Assembly (NCBI GenBank): GCA_002293145.1
Contig: DBCO01000034.1
Location: 3,160-67,159 of the forward strand
Direction: 5' to 3'
Length of the DNA stretch: 64,000 nucleotides
Source of the DNA: Akkermansiaceae bacterium UBA956
Lineage (GTDB): Bacteria > Verrucomicrobiota > Verrucomicrobiia > Verrucomicrobiales > Akkermansiaceae
Shown here: in pieces, positions 38,247 to 45,545 of the stretch
Position numbering within the stretch: the stretch's first letter is position 1
How the letters are laid out: every line of letters begins with the position of its first letter
Translations under genes and position numbers: made by a program
The notes under the pieces: model-generated
What the model saw: the letters and a program-made list of their open reading frames with translations, nothing else
Database searches by the model: none
What the model was told of the DNA's origin: nothing

Positions 38247-40139
38247 GTGTCCGCTCTTCTTTCCGCCAACGAAATCCGCCTCTCCTACGGCTACCAAAAT
38301 TTGCTCGATGGCGTGACGCTCGCCGTCGCCGCGGGAGAAAAAGTCGGCTTGGTGGGTCGCAATGGCTGCGGCAAATCCAGCTTGCTGAAAATCCTCACCC
38401 GCCAGCAACAGGCAGACTCGGGGGATATCTCGGTGCGTCGCGATCTACGCATCGGCTACCTGCCCCAAGAATTCGAAATGGACCGCGCGCTCACGGTGAT
38501 GGAAACCATCGAGCAAGGCGCTGCTGATTTGATCACCGCGATGCAACGCTACGAATCCGGCGATGGCACCGAGCGCGAGCTCGCCGATCTGCTCCACATC
38601 ATCGAGCACGCCGATGGCTGGAACTTGCACGCCCGCATTAAATCTCTCGCCACCTCGCTCAACGGCCCGCCCATGGATTCGCCCGTCGGCCCATTATCGG
38701 GCGGAGAAAAACGTCGCGTCTCGCTGTGTCGCGCGCTGGCCTCACAACCAGATCTTTTGCTGCTGGATGAGCCGACAAACCACCTTGATGCCGAATCCAT
38801 CGCCTGGCTAGAGGGCTTTTTGCGCAGCTTCGCTGGTGCCGTGATTTTCGTCACTCACGATCGCTATTTCCTCGATGAGATCGCCACACGGATCATCGAG
38901 ATCGACAACGGTCGCGCCTTTTCCCATCCGGGCAATTACACCGCTTACCTCGAATCAAAGTCGATCCGCCAATCCATCGCCGAGCAAACCGAGCGCCGCC
39001 GCCAGCGCTTCCTGCGCGAGGAATTGCAATGGGTGCGTGCTGGTGTGAAGGCGCGGACCACCAAGTCGCGGCATCGACTCGATCAATTCTACGCCGTCGC
39101 CGATCTCGAAGCGCCACCCGAAGAGCGCGAGATGGATTTGCTCATTCCGCCCGCCCCTGAGCTCGGCAATATCGCCGTCGAGCTCGAAAAAGTCTCGGTC
39201 TCCGTCGGCTCAGAAGATGAGCGCCGATTCCTGTTCCGCAATCTCACGCTGTCGATCCGCCCCGGTCAATGCACCGGCATCGTCGGCCGCAATGGCGTCG
39301 GCAAAACCACCTTGCTCAAGGTGTGTTTGGGTAATTTGGAGCCCGATGAAGGCATCGTCCAGATTGGCAAAAAAATCCGCGTTAACTACATCGACCAAGC
39401 ACGCATGCAGCTCGATGGCACCGGTTCATTGCTCGATGAAGTCGCCGATGGCAACGAAAAGGTCCAGTTTGGCGACCAAACCCTCGGCGCCCGCGCGTAC
39501 CTGCGCCGGTTTTTGTTCGATGACAAACGCATCAACGAACGCGTCGATCTCCTCTCTGGCGGAGAAAAAGCGCGACTCATGCTCGCCAAGGTCCTCAAGC
39601 ACGGCGGCAACTTGATCGTGCTCGACGAGCCGACCAACGACCTCGATTTGCCCAGCTTGCGCATGCTCGAAGAAGCAATTGCCGACTTCGATGGCGCAGT
39701 GCTCGTTGTCTCCCACGATCGCTATTTCCTCGATCGGATCTGCGATCAAATCGTCGCCTTCGAGGACGGCAACGTGCTCGTCCAGCCCGGCAACTACTCC
39801 TACTACCTGGAAAAACGCAAAGCCCGTGAGCAGCGAGACAAACTCTACGCGCAAAATTTGGCCAAAGAGATTGCCAAGAAAAAATCCCCCACGGCTGCCG
39901 AAAAACCGCGCAAGCTAACGATGGCCGAGCGCAAAGAACTCCACGGCATGGAAGAAACCATCCTCGCCGCCGAAGAAAAAGTGCAAGAGCTCGAAGCGAC
40001 GCTCAACGACCCCGACTTCCACATCAACCGTTTTCAAGAAATCCCTGCGCTGCTCGAATCGATAGAAAAAGCCAAAGCCGACTGCGCCGCCCTCTACACC
40101 CGCTGGGAAACCCTCGAAGCCATCGCAAGTCAGGCGTGA
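38247..40139 (+). CDS. ABC-F family ATPase (Uup-like)
   Basis: The 630-residue protein has two ABC domains without membrane segments. Walker A motifs are GLVGRNGCGKSS and GIVGRNGVGKTT, signatures are LSGGEKRR and LSGGEKAR, and Walker B motifs are LLLLDEPTNHLD and LIVLDEPTNDLD. A charged linker between the domains (about 235-300) and a C-terminal coiled coil (about 545-625; LHGMEETILAAEEKVQELEA) match Uup/ABC-F proteins, which act on the ribosome or in DNA-related roles. The start is a GTG. The gene is divergent from the membrane-anchored protein gene and convergent with carB. Confidence 0.92.
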   Translation: MSALLSANEIRLSYGYQNLLDGVTLAVAAGEKVGLVGRNGCGKSSLLKILTRQQQADSGDISVRRDLRIGYLPQEFEMDRALTVMETIEQGAADLITAMQRYESGDGTERELADLLHIIEHADGWNLHARIKSLATSLNGPPMDSPVGPLSGGEKRRVSLCRALASQPDLLLLDEPTNHLDAESIAWLEGFLRSFAGAVIFVTHDRYFLDEIATRIIEIDNGRAFSHPGNYTAYLESKSIRQSIAEQTERRRQRFLREELQWVRAGVKARTTKSRHRLDQFYAVADLEAPPEEREMDLLIPPAPELGNIAVELEKVSVSVGSEDERRFLFRNLTLSIRPGQCTGIVGRNGVGKTTLLKVCLGNLEPDEGIVQIGKKIRVNYIDQARMQLDGTGSLLDEVADGNEKVQFGDQTLGARAYLRRFLFDDKRINERVDLLSGGEKARLMLAKVLKHGGNLIVLDEPTNDLDLPSLRMLEEAIADFDGAVLVVSHDRYFLDRICDQIVAFEDGNVLVQPGNYSYYLEKRKAREQRDKLYAQNLAKEIAKKKSPTAAEKPRKLTMAERKELHGMEETILAAEEKVQELEATLNDPDFHINRFQEIPALLESIEKAKADCAALYTRWETLEAIASQA

Positions 40140-40171
40140 TGGGGCAAAATCGCGGTTGCTCACGATACGGT

Positions 40172-40271
40172 CACCACGAAAAACACCAAATACACGAAAG
40201 GATAGGCACTCGAAACGGTAGGCTCGCCGAGTCACTCAAAAAAATTTCGTGTGCTTCGTTTATTTCGTGGT
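40172..40271. repeat. Bipartite inverted-repeat element A (CACGAAA-type words)
   Basis: The left arm at 40172-40200 (caccacgaaaaacaccaaa then tacacgaaag) and right arm at 40245-40271 (tttcgtgtgcttcgtttat then ttcgtggt) are imperfect reverse complements, about 45 bases apart. Each arm is built from degenerate repeats of a CACGAAA / TTTCGTG word. It occupies the 335-base spacer between convergent uup-like and carB genes together with element B. A folded RNA or transcription-end role is possible. Confidence 0.6.
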
Positions 40272-40350
40272 TTTGACTCTAACAAGAAATTCGAGTCAAG
40301 CGTGGTGGGGTGCATTTCAGATGATTTTCTGCAATATGTTAGATTTTTCA

Positions 40351-40452
40351 ACCACGGATTTCTCGGATCATCACGGATTAGACTTTTGCTTTGTGTAAGA
40401 TGTTGTGTCGTTACACCTGCTTTGATCCGTGTAAATCCGTGCTATCCGTGGT
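40351..40452. repeat. Bipartite inverted-repeat element B (CACGGATT-type words)
   Basis: The left arm at 40351-40380 (accacggatttctcggatca then tcacggatta) and right arm at 40422-40452 (tgatccgtgtaaatccgtg then ctatccgtggt) are imperfect reverse complements, 41 bases apart. Each is made of three degenerate copies of CACGGATT / ATCCGTG. It has the same design as element A but different word content. The small frame reading through it is not considered a gene. Confidence 0.6.
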
Positions 40453-40474
40453 AAAAAACTGCCTGTTATCCCCA

Positions 40475-43400
40475 TTACACCAGATTGTGGAATTCTTGGA
40501 TGGAACGCACGGTGAGTTCATTTTTTTGCAGCGAACGAATGCCGCGCACGCTGGCCTCGGCGGCGGCGAGGTTGGTGGCGTAGGAGATTTTGTTCGCGAT
40601 CGCACCAGCGCGAATCTGCACTTCATCGGCGCGGGATTCGTGGCTGCTCGGGGTGTTGATGACGAAGTGAATCTCGTGGTTTTTCATCAAGTCCACACAG
40701 TGTGGTCGTGCACCTTCGAGGATCTTGTAAACGCGAACGCTGGGGATGCCTTCTTGGGTGAAGAGCTGATGGGTGCCACCTGTCGAGAAAATCGTAAAGC
40801 CCATCTCGGCGAGGTCGCGGGCAATCGCCACGGTGCGTGGTTTGTCACGATCACTGACGGAGATGAAGACATTGCCTTTGGTTGGCAGTGGGTTGAAGGC
40901 ACTCATTTGCGCCTTGGCGTAGGCCATGCCGGCGTCGGCATCGATGCCCATGACCTCACCCGTGGATTTCATCTCAGGGCCTAACACAATGTCGATGCCA
41001 GGGAAGCGGTTCCAGGGGAATACGGCTTCTTTCACGTTGAAGTGCGCGGGGATGATGCGCTTGGTGAAACCGAGTTCTTGCAGGGTCTTGCCAACCATGA
41101 TTTTGGCGGCGAGCTTGGCGAGCGGCACGCCAATGGCCTTGGAAACGAATGGCACGGTGCGCGAGGCACGAGGATTGACTTCGATGACGTAGAGCTCGTT
41201 GTCTTTGACCGCGAACTGAATGTTCATCAGCCCTTTGACGTTGAGTTCCTTGGCGAGATTGATGGCGGCACTTTCGATTTTTTCCTGAATTTCTGCGCTC
41301 AGCGAGAAGGCAGGAATCATGCAAGCACTGTCTCCGGAGTGAATGCCTGCTTGCTCGATGTGCTCCATGATCGCACCTACTACGGCTGTAGCACCATCGG
41401 CGATACAGTCGACGTCCACCTCAGTGGCATTGTCGAGGAAGCGATCAACCAACACCGGGCGCTCGGGGGAAGCGGTGACGGCCTCGCGCATGTAGCGGTC
41501 TAGCTCAGCGTCATTGTAAACGATCATCATGGCGCGACCACCAAGCACGAAGGATGGGCGGACAAGCACGGGGTAGCCGATGCGATTGGCAATGACGATG
41601 GCTTCTTCTGCGGAAACAGCGGTACCAGCTTCGGCTTGCTTGAGGCCGATTTTGTCGAGAAGTGCGGAGAAATGCTTGCGGTCCTCGGCAAGCTCGATTG
41701 ACTCTGGGGAGGTGCCAATGATCGGCACTCCATGGCGTTTCAGATCAGCGGCGAGATTGAGCGGAGTCTGACCGCCGAACTGCACGATGACGCCATCGGG
41801 TTTTTCCTGATCGCAGATGTTGAGCACGTCTTCCAGCGTGAGCGGCTCGAAGAATAGCTTGTCGGAGGTGTCGTAGTCGGTGGAGACGGTCTCAGGATTC
41901 GAGTTGACCATGATGGTCTCGTAGCCGAGCTCTTTCAGCGCAAAGGAGGCGTGTACGCAGCAGTAGTCGAACTCGATGCCTTGGCCGATGCGGTTCGGGC
42001 CACCGCCGAGGATGATGATTTTCTTTTTGTCTGACTCGCGTGCTTCATTTTCATCGCCATAGGAGGAGTAGAAATAAGGCGTGTAGGCCTCGAACTCTGC
42101 GGCGCAGGTGTCGACGAGGCGATAGGTCGGGATGATGCCCGCAGCCTTGCGTTCGGCGCGGACTTGGTCTTCTTTCATGCCGCGTGCTTTGGCGATTTGA
42201 CGATCCGAAAAACCAAGTTTTTTGGCTTTTTTCAGCGGCGTTTCGGCGAGGTTCATGCCCTCGATGGCGATTTCTTCCAAGTGGCGCAGAAACCAAGGAT
42301 CAATCGCGGTGATGGCGAAAATTTCTTCCACCGTGTAGCCGGCGACGAAGGCGGTCTGGAGCCAGAAAATGCGTTCGGCATTTGGCACGCGCAGTTTGCG
42401 CTCGATTTCTTCGCGGCTGGGAGCTTGTGGGTCTTTGTTGTCGAAGCCAAAGCCCCAGCGTCCGGTTTCTAGGGAGCGCAGGCATTTTTGCATCGATTCC
42501 TTGAAGGTGCGGCCGATCGACATCGCCTCGCCGACAGACTTCATCGAGGTGGTTAGCACGGCATTGGCGGTGGGGAATTTCTCGAAGGTGAAACGTGGGA
42601 TCTTGGTGACCACGTAGTCGATCGTTGGCTCGAAGGAGGCCGGAGTCTCGCGGGTGATGTCGTTGCGGATCTCATCGAGAGAGTAGCCGACGGCGAGCTT
42701 GGCGGCGATTTTGGCAATCGGGAATCCCGTGGCCTTGGAGGCGAGCGCAGAGGAACGGGAGACGCGAGGATTCATCTCAATGACGATCATGCGTCCGGTC
42801 TGTGGATCAGTGGCGAACTGGATGTTCGAGCCGCCGGTTTCCACACCGATTTCACGAATCACCGCGAATGAGGCATCGCGCATGATTTGGTATTCGCGAT
42901 CACTGAGCGTCTGAATCGGCGCGACGGTGATCGAGTCACCGGTGTGAACGCCCATGGGATCAAGGTTTTCGATCGAGCAAATGACCACGCAGTTATCGGC
43001 ATGGTCGCGCATGACTTCCATTTCAAATTCTTTCCAGCCGAGCAAAGATTCCTCGACAAGCACTTCGCTGACGGGTGAGAGATCGAGACCGCGGGTGATG
43101 ATTTCCTCGAATTCTTCGCGATTGTAGGCAATGCCGCCACCTTGGCCGCCGAGGGTGAAGGCTGGGCGGATGATGAGTGGGTAGCGGCCGATCATTTCGG
43201 CTACGGAGCGAGCTTCCTCCATGGTGTGGGCGGTGCCGGATTGCGGCACATCCAGCCCAATCTTGAGCATGGCATCCTTGAAGCGTTGGCGGTCTTCGCC
43301 TTTATCGATGGCATCGGCGTTGGCTCCGATCATGCGCACATTATGCTTATCGAGAGCGCCCGACTTGAACAGCGACATGGAGGTATTGAGCGCGGTCTGG

Positions 43401-43675
43401 CCGCCGAGAGTGGGCAAAAGGGCATCGGGCTTCTCGCGAATGATGATTTTTTCCACGACTTCGGGCGTGATTGGCTCGATGTAAGTGCGAAACGCGAACT
43501 CCGGATCTGTCATGATCGTGGCCGGATTCGAGTTGACCAAAATCACATCATACCCTTCTTCCCGAAGAGCTTTGCAGGCTTGCACGCCGGAATAATCAAA
43601 TTCGCAACCTTGTCCAATGACGATTGGACCGGAGCCAATCACCAGAATTTTTTTGATCGAAGTATTTTTAGGCAT
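40475..43675 (-). CDS. carB: Carbamoyl-phosphate synthase large subunit
   Basis: The 1066-residue protein is full length for CarB. It starts PKNTSIKKILVIGSGPIVIG, and its two homologous halves each hold an ATP-grasp domain. The first half makes carboxyphosphate (about 1-400) and the second makes carbamoyl phosphate (about 553-935; KKIIILGGGPNRIGQGIEFD). The oligomerisation region lies between them and an MGS-like allosteric domain ends the protein (about 936-1066; VFISVSDRDKPRTVAIARDL). It supplies carbamoyl phosphate for pyrimidine and arginine synthesis with ammonia channelled from CarA. carA is not adjacent: the gene stands alone, with repeat-bearing spacers on both sides. Confidence 0.97.
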   Translation of the reverse strand: MPKNTSIKKILVIGSGPIVIGQGCEFDYSGVQACKALREEGYDVILVNSNPATIMTDPEFAFRTYIEPITPEVVEKIIIREKPDALLPTLGGQTALNTSMSLFKSGALDKHNVRMIGANADAIDKGEDRQRFKDAMLKIGLDVPQSGTAHTMEEARSVAEMIGRYPLIIRPAFTLGGQGGGIAYNREEFEEIITRGLDLSPVSEVLVEESLLGWKEFEMEVMRDHADNCVVICSIENLDPMGVHTGDSITVAPIQTLSDREYQIMRDASFAVIREIGVETGGSNIQFATDPQTGRMIVIEMNPRVSRSSALASKATGFPIAKIAAKLAVGYSLDEIRNDITRETPASFEPTIDYVVTKIPRFTFEKFPTANAVLTTSMKSVGEAMSIGRTFKESMQKCLRSLETGRWGFGFDNKDPQAPSREEIERKLRVPNAERIFWLQTAFVAGYTVEEIFAITAIDPWFLRHLEEIAIEGMNLAETPLKKAKKLGFSDRQIAKARGMKEDQVRAERKAAGIIPTYRLVDTCAAEFEAYTPYFYSSYGDENEARESDKKKIIILGGGPNRIGQGIEFDYCCVHASFALKELGYETIMVNSNPETVSTDYDTSDKLFFEPLTLEDVLNICDQEKPDGVIVQFGGQTPLNLAADLKRHGVPIIGTSPESIELAEDRKHFSALLDKIGLKQAEAGTAVSAEEAIVIANRIGYPVLVRPSFVLGGRAMMIVYNDAELDRYMREAVTASPERPVLVDRFLDNATEVDVDCIADGATAVVGAIMEHIEQAGIHSGDSACMIPAFSLSAEIQEKIESAAINLAKELNVKGLMNIQFAVKDNELYVIEVNPRASRTVPFVSKAIGVPLAKLAAKIMVGKTLQELGFTKRIIPAHFNVKEAVFPWNRFPGIDIVLGPEMKSTGEVMGIDADAGMAYAKAQMSAFNPLPTKGNVFISVSDRDKPRTVAIARDLAEMGFTIFSTGGTHQLFTQEGIPSVRVYKILEGARPHCVDLMKNHEIHFVINTPSSHESRADEVQIRAGAIANKISYATNLAAAEASVRGIRSLQKNELTVRSIQEFHNLV

Positions 43676-44606
43676 AATCGGGCGTGTCGGGTGTAAACTC
43701 GCAGGGATTTGGCAGTTCCTCGCGCGTTTGTAAAGGATTGGATGAAGAAAATGCGATTTTTCTGCTCCACGCCGAAAAATGCTTCTGGTTTGTTAGGGTA
43801 AATGGCGGTTTTTCAGCGCGCGGGCTTTTCTGCTACAGATTTTTGCCAAGATGGAAAAAGAATTGTTTCGCGCAAAGTCGCAGAGACGCGGAGGAAAAAG
43901 CGGGGTGGTTAATTTTCCGGTCAAAAAAAACTCTGCGTCTCTGCGTCTCTGCGTCTCTGCGCGAGATTGATGGCGGATGAGTTTGCCTTTGATCTTTATC
44001 TGCAGCCACATCTGGCCCCAGAGATGATCAAGCCTCTTGAAAACGCTTCCATCTTTTTTCATGAGGTTGAGTGAGGCAACGACGCAACCCTTTTTGGACG
44101 CTTTAGTGTCATAGTTACTTAGCTACTTATCAAATGGTCCGAAAAAAGCTGGGGTGATCGCATAGCCTTTGAGGGTTGGATATCCGTTGTGATCAGGTCC
44201 TACCATCAAAACGTTATACCCCACAAAGGGTCTCTTTTGGAATTTACGATTCACTTCGCCCTCGAACTAAAACCAAGCACAGACGCCACTTTCTTGTTGC
44301 AAGCAGTCTGACCTTCAAGGAAGAGGTTGTGTGCTAAATTCGGGGAATCCATATCATGCCGATGCAACTGCCGCACCCGCATTGGGCTTGGCGGGATATT
44401 TGGAGCTCGTATTACTGGGGTAGCAATATGCTGCCACAACCCTGGGCGGTGTGACACAATGCCGCTGGGATAGAAGACTTGAACAGTTGCTCATCAGGGC
44501 AGTGTGGTCCGGTGTGGATTCCTGACAGAGCCGAAAACTTTCTCGCACATGACTTGATAAGAAGGGCTTCTTGCTGACGTATTGAGTTGATTGCGTATTT
44601 TCTCCC
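43676..44606. other. 931-base spacer with repeat element and possible coding debris
   Basis: No intact gene was found between carB and the DUF58 operon. The left third holds inverted-repeat element C. On the minus strand, 44123-44260 contains an uninterrupted protein-like stretch ending GYAITPAFFGPFDK and stop, preceded by VGYNVLMVGPDHNGYP. An in-frame stop lies just upstream, and a neighbouring frame (ending VASVLGFSSRAK) may be its shifted continuation. I could not assign it. The promoter of the DUF58 operon probably lies near the right end, but no boxes were clear. Confidence 0.45.
43866..43969. repeat. Bipartite inverted-repeat element C (GCAGAGAC / TCTCTGCG words)
   Basis: The left arm at 43866-43899 (gtttcgcgcaaagtcgcag then agacgcggagg) and right arm at 43925-43969 are imperfect reverse complements about 25 bases apart. 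The right arm contains four tandem copies of tctctgcg/tctgcgtc-type words and ends cgcgagatt. It has the same design as elements A and B on the other side of carB. It is not CRISPR-like, as there are no unique spacers. Confidence 0.65.
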
Positions 44607-45545
44607 ATGGATTCACCTCAACATGCCCTGAAATTGCCGGATTGCATGAAGCTTTTGCCGGAGGAGACGATGGGGGTGATGCGGCGCCTGGAATGGTATG
44701 CGCGGAAGCGGATGCAGGGCACATTGAGCGGTCGGCATAGCTCTCCGGACAAGGGGTTTTCGGCAGAATTTGCGGAGCACCGCGAGTATGCGCCGGGTGA
44801 TGATCCAAAGAATCTCGACTGGAAGGTGATGGCGAAAAGTGATCGTCATGTGATCAAGCAATACATCGAGGAGACCAACTTGCGGACGATGATGGTGGTG
44901 GATGTCTCGGGCTCGATGGAATACACGGGCGATGAGGCGGCGCAGGTCGATGCTGTGCCGCTCTCGAAGTTGGCATACGCGAAACATTTGGCAGCCGCGC
45001 TGTCGTATTTGTTTATCAAGCAAGGAGATGCGGTGGGCTTGACGACTTTTGATCAAGAGGTGCGGAGTTTTGTGCGTGCGGGCAGCAGGCCGAGTCAGGT
45101 GCGGCGGATTTTGCAAGAGCTCCACGAGACGAAGGCGGGTAAGGATACGGATTGCGGTGCCGTGTTGCATCGCGTAGCAGAGCGAATCCCGAAACGGGGC
45201 GTGGTGGTGGTGATCAGTGATTTGTTTGATGACCCCGATAAGATCATCGAGGCGCTTCATCACTTTGATTATCGTCAGCATGAATTGGTGTTGTTTCATC
45301 TACTCGCCGAGGAAGAGTTGACATTTCCGTTCAAAAAATTTCAGCGTTTTCGCGATCTTGAAGGGGTGGCTGAAATGCTACGCATCGATCCGCAGGCGGT
45401 GCGTGCCGCGTATTTGGAAAAGGTCCGCAACTTTGTGAAACGGATCGATGGGGCTTGTGGAAAAATGCGGGCGGACTATGTGCCGGTGAATACGAAAACG
45501 CCATTGCGCGATACGCTATTGCGCTATTTGGGAGGGAGGAAGTAG
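44607..45545 (+). CDS. DUF58 domain protein (MoxR-associated)
   Basis: The 312-residue protein carries the DUF58 signature: RHSSPDKGFSAEFAEHREY and then YAPGDDPKNLDWKVMA. A vWA-like fold follows with a MIDAS-type DVSGSMEY and GDAVGLTTF. It has no signal peptide. In MoxR systems DUF58 proteins work with an AAA+ ATPase and membrane VWA proteins, probably as chaperone-like assemblies at the envelope. It is the first gene of a five-gene plus-strand operon and ends directly before the next ATG. The expected MoxR ATPase gene is not directly upstream. Confidence 0.9.
   Translation: MDSPQHALKLPDCMKLLPEETMGVMRRLEWYARKRMQGTLSGRHSSPDKGFSAEFAEHREYAPGDDPKNLDWKVMAKSDRHVIKQYIEETNLRTMMVVDVSGSMEYTGDEAAQVDAVPLSKLAYAKHLAAALSYLFIKQGDAVGLTTFDQEVRSFVRAGSRPSQVRRILQELHETKAGKDTDCGAVLHRVAERIPKRGVVVVISDLFDDPDKIIEALHHFDYRQHELVLFHLLAEEELTFPFKKFQRFRDLEGVAEMLRIDPQAVRAAYLEKVRNFVKRIDGACGKMRADYVPVNTKTPLRDTLLRYLGGRK

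Noticed and set aside
40251..40984. Small plus-strand frames at 40251-40454 and 40391-40984
   Set aside because: The first translates the repeat elements and the second runs antisense into carB. Neither has a family or a plausible start.
41042..43696. Plus-strand frames opposite carB
   Set aside because: carB is full length and unmistakable; these are antisense shadows.
43925..43969. Possible CRISPR array because of tandem tctctgcg units
   Set aside because: Units of 8 bases abut each other with no spacers. It is one arm of an inverted repeat.
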